Origin: Oscillospiraceae bacterium
GTDB taxonomy: Bacteria > Bacillota > Clostridia > Oscillospirales > Ruminococcaceae
Length of the DNA: 64,000 bases
Direction of reading: 5' to 3'
Assembly (NCBI GenBank): GCA_021200775.1
Contig: JAJQGB010000009.1
Span: 389,668 to 453,667, forward strand
A program made the position numbers and the translations under genes. The notes under the pieces were generated by a model, which had not been told where the DNA came from, ran no database searches, and saw only the letters and a list, made by a program, of their open reading frames with translations. Shown here in pieces: positions 1 through 8,431 of the stretch (position 1 is its first letter; each line of letters starts with the position of its first letter).

Positions 1-1350
1 GCTGACAGCTTGCCACCTTCATTCTACTGTTCTGCACCAGAAGCGGCGTTCTATCGCTTCTGCGTCGGCGATAATGGTGACGAAAAGGAGCTTGCGGCTG
101 TCGGAGATTCTCTTAAATCTCTCCCCGAATTCAGAGAACGACTCAGTCGTCTCGAAAATTCCAGAAACGCCCAGCGGCACAGCCTTTCGCCGACAGTTGC
201 AAAGTCGGTCTTCGCTTCGCACGACATCAACGTCACTGCCAGCCGCATTGATACATATAATCACTGCCCGTTCAGCTATTTCATCCGCTATGGCTTGGGA
301 ATCGAGCCGGTTGAGCCAATGACCGTGAACCCAGCCAACCGTGGCTCGGTTATGCACTTCGTCTTCGAGAATATTCTGGAACGCTTCGGCGACGCCTTCG
401 ATACGGCATCCGATGACGAAATCAAATCCGCAGTCGATGAGCTTCTAGTCGTCTATGAAAAAGAGAACTTAGGCGGCGATTTCGGCAAGAATTATAAGTT
501 CAAAGCCGACTATGACCGCCTTGCTTCCGCCTGCTGTGAAATTCTCTTCAACATCCGGGAAGAGTACCAAGTGTCAAGGTTCCGACCTGTACGCTTCGAG
601 TATGACCTTTCCCGTGAAAACGGCGAGAGCGTTCTCTCAATACCCATAAATCAGAATCTGAAAATCAACATCCGTGGCATAGTTGACCGAATCGACGTTT
701 ACGAGTCGGAGGACGGAAAGAAGTATATCCGTGTCGTCGACTACAAAACCGGCAGTAAGGCGTTCAGATTCGAGGACATCTACAACGGACTCAACCTTCA
801 GCTTCTTCTCTATATGGTCGCACTGACTGAGGGCACGGATGAGAGCTTCCGTGACTGCACTCCCGCCGGAATCTTCTATATGAAAGCTGGATTCTTAGAG
901 TGCGAGGACGACTATTCTCCGCTTTCAGACAGCGCCGAGGAGAGACTCAAACGCCGTGCCGAACAGCTCAAACGCTCGGGACTTATCTTAGAGAACGATG
1001 AGGCGGTTTCCGCAATGGACGAAAATATTTCCGGGAAATACGTCCCCGTCAAAAAGAAGCGTGACGGAAGCTACACCAAGCAGTCAAGCGTTATTTCGGA
1101 GGAGAGCTTTAAACTCCTCAGAGATTTCGCCAAAAACAAAACCGTGCAGTTCGGAAACGACCTGCTAAATGGCAAGATTGACGCAGTCCCGGCAGGAACT
1201 GACGCCATCCATGTCAGGTGCTCGAACTGCGGCTACCAGTCGGTCTGCGCACGTGCGGGATATATCTATAAACCTGTGACCGCTGAAGACGGCGAAGCAC
1301 TCAAAAAAGCGATAAACTACGGAGGTGAGCAAGATGCCGAACTGGACTGA
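1..1350 (+). CDS. addB: ATP-dependent nuclease subunit B (AddB), 5'-truncated by the window edge
   Basis: This is the C-terminal 449 residues of AddB, the partner of AddA in the helicase-nuclease that resects double-strand breaks for RecA loading. The reading frame is open from base 1, so the start lies outside the window. A RecB-type nuclease domain is visible: GSVMHFVFE, GIVDRID, VVDYKTGS and NLQLLLYM. The cysteines expected for the AddB iron-sulfur staple are present: one in YNHCPF (bases 265-267) and three in CSNCGYQSVC near the C-terminus. The end overlaps the start of addA by 17 bases, which indicates translational coupling. The identification is firm; only the N-terminal helicase-like part is missing. 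Confidence 0.96.
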   Translation, partial: ADSLPPSFYCSAPEAAFYRFCVGDNGDEKELAAVGDSLKSLPEFRERLSRLENSRNAQRHSLSPTVAKSVFASHDINVTASRIDTYNHCPFSYFIRYGLGIEPVEPMTVNPANRGSVMHFVFENILERFGDAFDTASDDEIKSAVDELLVVYEKENLGGDFGKNYKFKADYDRLASACCEILFNIREEYQVSRFRPVRFEYDLSRENGESVLSIPINQNLKINIRGIVDRIDVYESEDGKKYIRVVDYKTGSKAFRFEDIYNGLNLQLLLYMVALTEGTDESFRDCTPAGIFYMKAGFLECEDDYSPLSDSAEERLKRRAEQLKRSGLILENDEAVSAMDENISGKYVPVKKKRDGSYTKQSSVISEESFKLLRDFAKNKTVQFGNDLLNGKIDAVPAGTDAIHVRCSNCGYQSVCARAGYIYKPVTAEDGEALKKAINYGGEQDAELD

Positions 1351-4300
1351 CGAACAGCTTGAAGCGATAAACGCAATAGACGAGCCAATAATTGTCTCTG
1401 CGGCGGCAGGATCTGGCAAGACAGCTGTACTTGTCGAGCGCACCATCCGCCTTCTTTGTGATGAAGAAAAGCGAATCCCAGCAGATAAGCTTCTTGCGGT
1501 TACATTTACGAACGACGCCGCCTCCCAGATGCGTGAAAAGCTTTCCGACGCTCTCGAAAAGAAAGCGACTGAAGAACCCGACAACTCATGGATTCAGAAA
1601 CAGCAGTCGCTTCTCAAACTCGCCGACATCTGCACCATCAACTCGTTTTGTTTTGATATGGTGCGCAATCGCCTCGAAGAAACCGACTTCCAGAGCGGTG
1701 TTAGGATAATGGAAGAAAATGAGTCGGGGATGCTGGCTGAACGTGCCCTGACAGCTGTTTTAGAAAATGCTTACCGTGACCGCCCCGAAGAAACCGAGCG
1801 CCTTATCTCGCTTTTCTGCAAGGAAAACGACTCGACACTCCGAGCGATGATTTTAAAGCTCTACGACTTTCTGCGGACACTCCCGTTCAAAGACGTCTGG
1901 GCAGACAAAATCCTGACTTCATTCAAGGATGGAACTGCACTTGAAAGCGTTATCAATGGCAGAACCGCCGACGCTGTAAATCTCTGCAAAAATTTAAGAA
2001 CCGTCAGCCTTCGTCTTCGCAATTTAGCAGAGAGCTTAGAATACCACAAATCCGCTCAGGACATTTTCATAGCCTCCTGTGACCAAGCTGAATCGCTCTG
2101 CGACATTCCCAAAAATCACGACTGGGACGAGTGCCGGGAAATTCTTTCGGACATTTCGTGGAAGGGCTTGCAATCCGCACGCCAGTCCAAAGCCGAAAAA
2201 GCCAAGTCCACAGCCGCCGAGGACGAGCTCTATGAGTCCGCAAAGGATTGCTATAATCGTCTCAAAGAGGTAGCCGCCGAAATCTCGGGAATCTATTTCT
2301 GCACAGTCGCTGACGCCGAAAAGGACGCCGAGCTTTCCGCTGACTGCTTCTCATCGCTTATGAAGCTCACAAACGAGCTCTGGGATGAGGTTATGCGCCT
2401 AAAAGTTGAAAAAAACGCCGTCGACTTCGCAGATACGGAGCTAATCACCGTCCGGCTTCTTGCAGAATGTGACCCGGACGGCAAAATCCACAGAACCAAA
2501 CTCTCCGAAGAAATCAGAAACAGCGGCATGTACAGCCTTATCCTCATCGACGAGTTTCAGGATGTCAACAACCTTCAGGAAGTCATCTTCAAATCGATTT
2601 CCGACACCAACAACTTGGGCGAAATCGGCTCAAATGTCTTTGCCGTCGGCGATGTCAAGCAGGCTATTTACCGCTTCCGCCAGGCAAACCCGATGATTTT
2701 TATGAACACCCGACTTCAGGGAAAATCCCCCGACAGCCCGGTTCGTGAAATAATACTATCCAAAAACTTCCGGAGTCGTAACGCCGTTCTCGACTTCTCG
2801 AACTATATCTTCTCTTCTCTGATGACCACCGATTTGGGTGAGGTCGAATATACGAAGGAGGAAGAGCTCGTCTGCGGAGCTCAGTACGAAGGCGTAGACC
2901 AGCCCTGCACCATCATAGAAGTCGACTGCGAGGGCAAAAACTCCGCAGAAACCGAAGAGCTCGAATATACCGCAATTGCCCGTCGAATCCGCAAGATGAT
3001 TAACGACGGCGTAACCGTAACCGACGGGGGAGTCAGGCGTCCCTGCCGTGCAGGTGACTTCTGTGTGCTTTCAAGAAACAACCCCGACGGCGAGCTTGCG
3101 GTAGAGTGCTTTGAAGCGGAAGGCTTGAAAATCGCATCGACAAGCGTCTCAGGGTACTTGGGCTCCCGTGAAATCTCACTTCTTATAAATCTGTTGTCAA
3201 TCACCGTCAGCCCCATGCGGGATATCCCGATGTCAAGCATTATGCTTTCCCCGATAATGGGCTTCACTGACGACGAGCTCGCACGTGTCAAGCTTTTTGA
3301 CAAGAAGCACCGCCTTTACCGTAACATGCTGGACATCTCGGAGGACAGCTCCGACCCGGTTTTACAGGCAAAATGTTCGCAAGCGGTAGCTCTCATAAAA
3401 AAGCTTCGCCTTTATTCGTCGAGCATGACCTTGACACGTCTTATAAAGAAAATCTACGACATCACCGACTTAATCAGCCTTGCCGCATCATATGAGGATG
3501 GCGACAAGAAGACCGCAAACCTGTATCTTATGCTTGAATATGCCAGAAGCTATGAGGAGTCCTCAAAGGACGGCTTGAACGGATTTTTGCGATACATAGA
3601 TTATATCTCCCAGAATGGCGGCGACTTCAACGAAGCTGTCACCGTTACGGAATCTCAGGATGCCGTCAGCTTCAAGACCATCCACAAATCAAAGGGTCTT
3701 GAATACCCGTTTGTCTTCATCTGCCGCCTTTCAAAGAAGTTCAATAAAAAGGACCTCTACGGCAGACTCATCTTAAACACCGACGCCGGCGTCGGTATGA
3801 GCTTCCTTGACTACGGAAGCCTCACCAAGCGCAAGACAATCTTCTCCGAGTACGTCGAGTCTAAAAATCTCTCTGAGATGCTATCGGAGGAGCTCCGCCT
3901 TCTCTATGTCGCAATGACACGTGCAAAAGAACAGCTTTTCATCGTCTACGACATCGACGAGAAGACCGCCGAGCGTGCAGTAGGCTTCTCATATGAGATT
4001 GCGGGCTCGAAAATTCCGTCCTCACTTTCCAGCCGGGCGCAGTGTATGCAGGACTGGGTTACTATGGCTATGTGCAAGCACCCGGGCTTCAAGCTTCTTC
4101 GTGAAGCCCTGCCGGACGACGCTTACGCCGACACATCCCGCGTCCCCGATATTTCCGAGGAAATGCCATTGGAAGTAAGCCAGCTTGACGATGCTAAAAG
4201 TATTATTAGTGAAGTTAAGCCGGACGAGGATTTGAAATCTAAAATTCTTCAATCTTTCAAGTTCAGGAACGACCCTGTTCTCACCTCAACCGAGGCGAAA

Positions 4301-4897
4301 GTCACCGTTTCCGAGCTCGCTTCCGACGACCCTGTCAACTTCTTCCCGAAGGTTCCGAAACTGAAAGAAACGGTAACGGAGCTCACAGCCGCACAGAAGG
4401 GAACACTCATGCATCGTTTCATGCAGTGCGCAGACTATTCCCTTGCCGCAAAAGACGTCGAGACGGAAATCCGCCGCCTCACCGACTCGGGAATCTTCAG
4501 CGAGCACGAAGCTAAATCCCTTGACAGAGAATCACTTTCAAAATTCTTTGGAAGCGACATCTACCGACGGATGAGCAAAAGCCCGAATGTCAGCCGTGAG
4601 CGAAGCTTTATCGTAAAATTCACCGACATCGAAGCCAGTTACGACATCACCTCAGCATACGGCGGCACGGACGGCATGATGCAGGGAATCGCCGACTGCA
4701 TTTTCGAGGAACCGGACGGCTACGTAATCGTCGACTATAAGACCGACAAGGTTCAGACTATCGAAGAGCTAGCAAACAGATACTCAATGCAGTTGTCCCT
4801 CTATAAAGCGGCATTCGACGTGCTTTTAGACAAGCCTGTGAAATCCTGCTATATCTATTCACTCCGGCTCGCCGAAGGCTTAGAAATCGTAATCTGA
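1334..4897 (+). CDS. addA: ATP-dependent helicase/nuclease subunit A (AddA)
   Basis: AddA is the UvrD/RecB-like helicase and nuclease subunit of the AddAB complex. The 1187-residue length is normal for the family. Walker A is AAAGSGKT at residues 23-30. Motif II is LIDEFQD near residue 400, followed by HKSKGLEYP and the helicase motif VAMTRAKEQL. The C-terminal nuclease core carries IADCIFEE and VIVDYKTDK near residue 1130. The ATG at 1334 is chosen because GGAGGT (1321-1326) sits 7 bases upstream; an in-frame GTG at 1325 lies inside that site. The gene overlaps addB and ends just before the infC promoter. Confidence 0.97.
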   Translation: MPNWTDEQLEAINAIDEPIIVSAAAGSGKTAVLVERTIRLLCDEEKRIPADKLLAVTFTNDAASQMREKLSDALEKKATEEPDNSWIQKQQSLLKLADICTINSFCFDMVRNRLEETDFQSGVRIMEENESGMLAERALTAVLENAYRDRPEETERLISLFCKENDSTLRAMILKLYDFLRTLPFKDVWADKILTSFKDGTALESVINGRTADAVNLCKNLRTVSLRLRNLAESLEYHKSAQDIFIASCDQAESLCDIPKNHDWDECREILSDISWKGLQSARQSKAEKAKSTAAEDELYESAKDCYNRLKEVAAEISGIYFCTVADAEKDAELSADCFSSLMKLTNELWDEVMRLKVEKNAVDFADTELITVRLLAECDPDGKIHRTKLSEEIRNSGMYSLILIDEFQDVNNLQEVIFKSISDTNNLGEIGSNVFAVGDVKQAIYRFRQANPMIFMNTRLQGKSPDSPVREIILSKNFRSRNAVLDFSNYIFSSLMTTDLGEVEYTKEEELVCGAQYEGVDQPCTIIEVDCEGKNSAETEELEYTAIARRIRKMINDGVTVTDGGVRRPCRAGDFCVLSRNNPDGELAVECFEAEGLKIASTSVSGYLGSREISLLINLLSITVSPMRDIPMSSIMLSPIMGFTDDELARVKLFDKKHRLYRNMLDISEDSSDPVLQAKCSQAVALIKKLRLYSSSMTLTRLIKKIYDITDLISLAASYEDGDKKTANLYLMLEYARSYEESSKDGLNGFLRYIDYISQNGGDFNEAVTVTESQDAVSFKTIHKSKGLEYPFVFICRLSKKFNKKDLYGRLILNTDAGVGMSFLDYGSLTKRKTIFSEYVESKNLSEMLSEELRLLYVAMTRAKEQLFIVYDIDEKTAERAVGFSYEIAGSKIPSSLSSRAQCMQDWVTMAMCKHPGFKLLREALPDDAYADTSRVPDISEEMPLEVSQLDDAKSIISEVKPDEDLKSKILQSFKFRNDPVLTSTEAKVTVSELASDDPVNFFPKVPKLKETVTELTAAQKGTLMHRFMQCADYSLAAKDVETEIRRLTDSGIFSEHEAKSLDRESLSKFFGSDIYRRMSKSPNVSRERSFIVKFTDIEASYDITSAYGGTDGMMQGIADCIFEEPDGYVIVDYKTDKVQTIEELANRYSMQLSLYKAAFDVLLDKPVKSCYIYSLRLAEGLEIVI

Positions 4898-4916
4898 AAT
4901 TTTTTCAAAAAAGTGC

Positions 4917-4945
4917 TTGACAAATCCACACTCACGGTATATAAT
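4917..4945 (+). promoter_or_regulatory. SigA-type promoter for infC-rpmI-rplT
   Basis: A TTGACA box (4917-4922) and a TATAAT box (4940-4945) are separated by exactly 17 bases. The promoter lies immediately after the addA stop codon and about 190 bases before infC, which leaves a long untranslated leader. Confidence 0.9.
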
Positions 4946-4951
4946 GTCAAC

Positions 4952-5091
4952 CGTAAAGAAAGTAGCAACGGTTTGCGTTCTCACCTCCAGCTGACGTGAA
5001 GAGGTCAATAAGGTCTGTTTTCGGTAAAGGCATTGTGTCTTGACCGTGAGTGATTTTGTGGGCGTAAACTGTGAGTTTGCGCTTTTTTGTT
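4952..5091 (+). promoter_or_regulatory. infC operon leader with intrinsic terminator (L20-leader-like attenuator)
   Basis: The roughly 185-base leader ends in a strong intrinsic terminator. A 9-base stem, GCGTAAACT (5062-5070) with AGTTTGCGC (5074-5082), is followed by six T. This terminator lies upstream of the infC ribosome site, so it acts as an attenuator. In Bacillota the infC-rpmI-rplT operon is known to be autoregulated by L20 binding to such a leader. The position and terminator fit that class. The pseudoknot or binding site itself was not resolved by eye. Confidence 0.7.
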
Positions 5092-5137
5092 GGGTTTCAG
5101 CCCCATAGAGAAAATTATTTTTTGGAGGTGTTGCGCC

Positions 5138-5662
5138 ATAGCCAACATAGCTCATCAAATCAATGAAGAAATCCGTGACCCAAAGATAAGAGTCATCGAC
5201 TCGGACGGCACACAGCTCGGGATTATCTCCTCAAAGGAAGCACAGAAGATTGCATCCGAAAAGGAGCTTGATCTTGTTAAGATTGCGCCCACGGCGAATC
5301 CGCCGGTATGCAAAATCATGGATTACGGCAAGTACTGCTTCGAGCAGTCCAAGCGTGAAAAGGAAGCCAGAAAGAATCAGAAAATCGTTGACATCAAGGA
5401 AGTCAGAATGACCTCCAAGATTGACTCTAATGATTTCAACACTAAAGTCAATCAGGCGATTAAGTTCCTTAAAGGCGGAGACAAGGTTAAGGTCTCCATC
5501 CGGCTCCAGTTCCGCAAGGGAGTCCCGCTTCATTCGGAGCTGAGCGACAAGCTTCTTGACGAATTCAAGGAAGCGGTTGCAGAGTATGGCGTATTCGATA
5601 AGCCCAGCAAGGTCGAGGGAAGAAACATCACACTGATGATTTCCCCAAAGGCAACCAAGTAA
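5138..5662 (+). CDS. infC: translation initiation factor IF-3, ATA start codon
   Basis: IF-3 binds the 30S subunit, keeps it apart from 50S and rejects non-canonical start codons. The 174-residue product begins (M)ANIAHQINEEIRDPKIRVID, the normal N-terminus of IF-3. The family linker is at KEARKNQKIVDIKEVRM and the C-terminal domain follows. No ATG, GTG or TTG lies at the expected start. An in-frame ATA at 5138 sits 8 bases after GGAGGT (5124-5129), so ATA is the likely start. Rare start codons in infC are known to permit IF-3 autoregulation. An in-frame ATG at 5087 would add 17 residues and lies within the terminator T-tract, so it is unlikely. Confidence 0.93.
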   Translation: MANIAHQINEEIRDPKIRVIDSDGTQLGIISSKEAQKIASEKELDLVKIAPTANPPVCKIMDYGKYCFEQSKREKEARKNQKIVDIKEVRMTSKIDSNDFNTKVNQAIKFLKGGDKVKVSIRLQFRKGVPLHSELSDKLLDEFKEAVAEYGVFDKPSKVEGRNITLMISPKATK

Positions 5663-5689
5663 ATAATTCATTAAGGAGGATATCCAAAA

Positions 5690-5893
5690 ATGGCAAAGAA
5701 TAAGATTAAGACCCATTCCGGATCAAAAAAGCGCTTCAGCCTTACAGGAACCGGAAAGGTAAAGTTCCAGCACGCAAACAAGAGACATCGTCTCGTATCG
5801 AAAGACCATAAGGCTAAGAGAATTGCAAGAGGCACCGCTTACGCTTCAAGCGCAAACGTAGAGGCACTCAAGAAGACAATTCCATACAAATAA
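5690..5893 (+). CDS. rpmI: 50S ribosomal protein L35
   Basis: This is a small basic 67-residue ribosomal protein of the large subunit. It begins MAKNKIKTHSGSKKRF and contains KRHRLVSKDHKAKRI, the conserved L35 core. Its length matches the family (about 64-66). AAGGAGG lies just upstream of the ATG. It sits between infC and rplT, the universal order of this operon in Bacillota, and should be co-regulated with them through the leader at 4952-5091. Confidence 0.98.
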   Translation: MAKNKIKTHSGSKKRFSLTGTGKVKFQHANKRHRLVSKDHKAKRIARGTAYASSANVEALKKTIPYK

Positions 5894-5911
5894 TAGGGGA
5901 GGTAAAAGATT

Positions 5912-6268
5912 ATGGCTCGTGTAAAGGGCGCAATGATGACCCGTAAGAGAAGAAACCACACCTTGAAGCTTGCAAAGGGCTACTGGGGTTCAAAGAGTAC
6001 ACACTTCAAGATGGCTAAGCAGGCTGTCATGAAGAGTGGCAACTATGCATATATCGGAAGAAAGCAGAAGAAGCGTCAGTTCAGACAGCTCTGGATTGCA
6101 AGAATTTCTGCCGCCGCAAAGGCAAACGGAATGAACTATTCCACGCTTATGAACGGCTTGAAGAAGGCAGGCATCACAATAAACAGAAAGATGCTTTCCG
6201 AAATTGCCATCAATGACCCTGCAGGCTTCACTGCAATCACTGAAAAGGCAAAGGCAGCTCTCAACTGA
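5912..6268 (+). CDS. rplT: 50S ribosomal protein L20
   Basis: L20 is a primary 23S rRNA-binding protein needed early in 50S assembly, and in Bacillota it is the usual autorepressor of this operon. The 118-residue sequence begins [16 protein letters not shown] and contains [20 protein letters not shown] and [12 protein letters not shown], all typical. GGGGAGG stands before the ATG. The gene is the last of the operon and is followed by a hairpin at 6281-6306. Confidence 0.98.
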   Translation: MARVKGAMMTRKRRNHTLKLAKGYWGSKSTHFKMAKQAVMKSGNYAYIGRKQKKRQFRQLWIARISAAAKANGMNYSTLMNGLKKAGITINRKMLSEIAINDPAGFTAITEKAKAALN

Positions 6269-6280
6269 TTAATAACATGT

Positions 6281-6320
6281 AACCACGCTCCCACGCGGGC
6301 GTGGTTATATTTGATTTTAG
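6281..6320 (+). terminator. terminator-like hairpin after rplT
   Basis: AACCACGC (6281-6288) pairs perfectly with GCGTGGTT (6299-6306) around a 10-base loop. The T-rich tail (ATATTTGATTTT) is imperfect, so termination strength is uncertain. Confidence 0.7.
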
Positions 6321-6356
6321 CAAGGTAATCTACGGATACTGAAAAATTTGACGAAA

Positions 6357-7151
6357 ATGGAATTTAAGTTCATAACAAGCAGGGATAACCCACTCATAAA
6401 AGAATATATTAAGCTCCGGGATAACAAGAAATACCGTACATCCGAGCAGAAATTTGTCCTCGAAGGCGCAAGACTCACACTTGATGCCGCAAAGTCGGGA
6501 GTTCCGCTCCAAGGGATATTCATGACCGATGAAGCTCTCGAAAAGTACTTTGACGACATTGAACTCCTCAAAGAAAGCTCGAATGAAAGAATCTACCTGA
6601 TTTCAGATAAGGTTGCAGGCATGATTGAGGACACAAAAAACTCACAGGGCATATTTTCTGTGGCACCGGTACTTGACAAAAATCTCGGCGTCAGTAAAAT
6701 AAAGACAGGGAGTCGCTTTGCGGTTTTAGATAATCTTCAGGACCCCGGTAACGTCGGGACAATCCTTAGGGTTGCTGACGCAGTCGGTCTTGACGGAGTA
6801 TTCCTCTGTAACTGCTGTGACGTCTATAATCCAAAAACCATCCGTTCAACAATGGGCTCGATTTTCCGTGTTCCGTTCCGTGACGATTTGAGCTTCCCGG
6901 AGGCTGTGGAGATTCTTCACGACTGTGGAGTAGTTCTCTATGCCACGGTGGTAGACAAGGACGCCGAAAGCATCAGAGAAACCGTATTTTGCGGAAGCTC
7001 CTGCGCAGTAATCGGAAACGAGGGCAACGGTCTGTCGGAAGAAGACGTCGCACTCTGCAACAAGCGAATCACAATCAAAATGAACGGAAGTATTGAATCC
7101 CTGAACGCCGCAACAGCGGCAGGAATAGTACTCTGGGAAATGACAAAATAA
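6357..7151 (+). CDS. TrmH/SpoU-family RNA 2'-O-methyltransferase
   Basis: This is an SPOUT-class methyltransferase that transfers a methyl group from SAM to ribose 2'-OH, probably of rRNA. The N-terminal substrate-binding part contains KYRTSEQKFVLEGARL. The C-terminal catalytic knot contains LDNLQDPGNVGTILRVADAVG, SMGSIFRVPF, VIGNEGNGLSEE and KMNGSIESLNAATAAGIVLWE, the usual SpoU motifs. Its length (264 aa) and position downstream of rplT fit the YsgA-like subgroup. No good ribosome site is seen; the ATG at 6357 is taken, with a TTG 9 bases upstream as the alternative. The exact rRNA target cannot be read from sequence. Confidence 0.9.
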   Translation: MEFKFITSRDNPLIKEYIKLRDNKKYRTSEQKFVLEGARLTLDAAKSGVPLQGIFMTDEALEKYFDDIELLKESSNERIYLISDKVAGMIEDTKNSQGIFSVAPVLDKNLGVSKIKTGSRFAVLDNLQDPGNVGTILRVADAVGLDGVFLCNCCDVYNPKTIRSTMGSIFRVPFRDDLSFPEAVEILHDCGVVLYATVVDKDAESIRETVFCGSSCAVIGNEGNGLSEEDVALCNKRITIKMNGSIESLNAATAAGIVLWEMTK

Positions 7152-7171
7152 ATTAAAAAGGAGAACGCACC

Positions 7172-8395
7172 ATGACGGAATCGACAAAATACTGGCTCTG
7201 GCTCACGCTGGCTTACGGACCCGCAAACTCACGAAAGTGGAACTTTCTGTCCCACTATAATTCCGTCGAAGATGCCTATAGGCACGTCTCCGAAGGCGAC
7301 TTCACCAACGTCCTTCCGCAGGACAAAAGGGCGATGGAGCTCGCCACAATGTCAAGAGTCGACGACTTAATCTCGGAATGTGAGAAGAACAGGGTAACCG
7401 TCTATTCCTATGACGACCCCGATTTCCCGGACAGATTAAGAGAAATCTACAATCCGCCGTCGGTGTTATTTACTTTGGGAAGACTCGATCATGTAGATGA
7501 GACGGTAATCATAACGGCAGTCGGCACAAGAAAGCCGGACGACTATTCAAGAGCCATCTCTTCAAGGCTTATCGGCGAGCTTGCCAACGCCGGCGTCACT
7601 ATTGCCAGCGGCTGTGCATCAGGACTTGATTCCGTGTCGCTGGTTTCAGCAATCAAGAGTGGCGGAAAAGTCTATACGGTTCTCCCGTGCGGACTTCTCT
7701 ATGACTACCCGAAAAATTCGGGCGCCATGAAGAAGGCGGTTTCCGCACACGGCGCCGTCATCAGCGAGTATCTCCCACATTCGGGGACGACTTCTCTCAA
7801 TTTCAGACTGAGAAACAGAATTCTCTCGGCAATCGGATTGGGAACACTCATCCTGCAAGCAGGCTCTTCGAGTGGTTCCCTCAGTACCGCCAACTTTGCA
7901 CTGTCTCAGGGCAAGGACATTTTCTGTGTCCCTCCGCATAATTTGTATGATGATTCCTACTCGGGAGTTATCTCACTTCTTCGTGATGGCGCAATCCCTG
8001 TGTTTGATTCAAGAGACATTCTGAACGAGTACTACAGCGTCTATGCACACAGACTCAACTACAGCGCCGATATATTCTCCCAGAGAAGCGAAAGCGGACT
8101 GTTCGGCAAAAATAAAAATCAGGACCCGATGCCGGCAAGGCAACCACAGAAGAAATCCCGTCCGGAGCCCAAAGAACCGGCTGAGCAACCGATAGAGCCA
8201 AGACCGGCGCCCGATTTGTCGGGACTTTCAGACGGCAGACGCAGGATAGTTGAATATATCCTTGCAAACGGAGTAGTTCTCTTTGATGAGATAGCCGAGA
8301 ACGTAGACGGCACCGTCGACCTCGAAACAGCGCTTACAGAACTCGAACTGGATGGAATAATCCGTTCGCTGTCCGGAAACCGATACACAATATAA
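7172..8395 (+). CDS. dprA: DNA-processing protein DprA (Smf)
   Basis: DprA binds incoming single-stranded DNA and loads RecA during transformation. The 407-residue protein has an N-terminal helical region, then the Rossmann-like core: FPDRLREIYNPPSVLF, AVGTRKPDDYS, ASGCASGLDSVS and PCGLLYDYPKNS. A Pro/Glu-rich linker (about 310-345) precedes a C-terminal winged-helix segment (about 350-407). AAAAGGAGAA lies before the ATG. It stands directly before topA, the common Bacillota order. A ComEA-like protein is also encoded in the window (33978-34421). Confidence 0.95.
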   Translation: MTESTKYWLWLTLAYGPANSRKWNFLSHYNSVEDAYRHVSEGDFTNVLPQDKRAMELATMSRVDDLISECEKNRVTVYSYDDPDFPDRLREIYNPPSVLFTLGRLDHVDETVIITAVGTRKPDDYSRAISSRLIGELANAGVTIASGCASGLDSVSLVSAIKSGGKVYTVLPCGLLYDYPKNSGAMKKAVSAHGAVISEYLPHSGTTSLNFRLRNRILSAIGLGTLILQAGSSSGSLSTANFALSQGKDIFCVPPHNLYDDSYSGVISLLRDGAIPVFDSRDILNEYYSVYAHRLNYSADIFSQRSESGLFGKNKNQDPMPARQPQKKSRPEPKEPAEQPIEPRPAPDLSGLSDGRRRIVEYILANGVVLFDEIAENVDGTVDLETALTELELDGIIRSLSGNRYTI

Positions 8396-8431
8396 AGCAA
8401 TCCGGATTGAAAGAAGAAAGGCAACCAAGCA

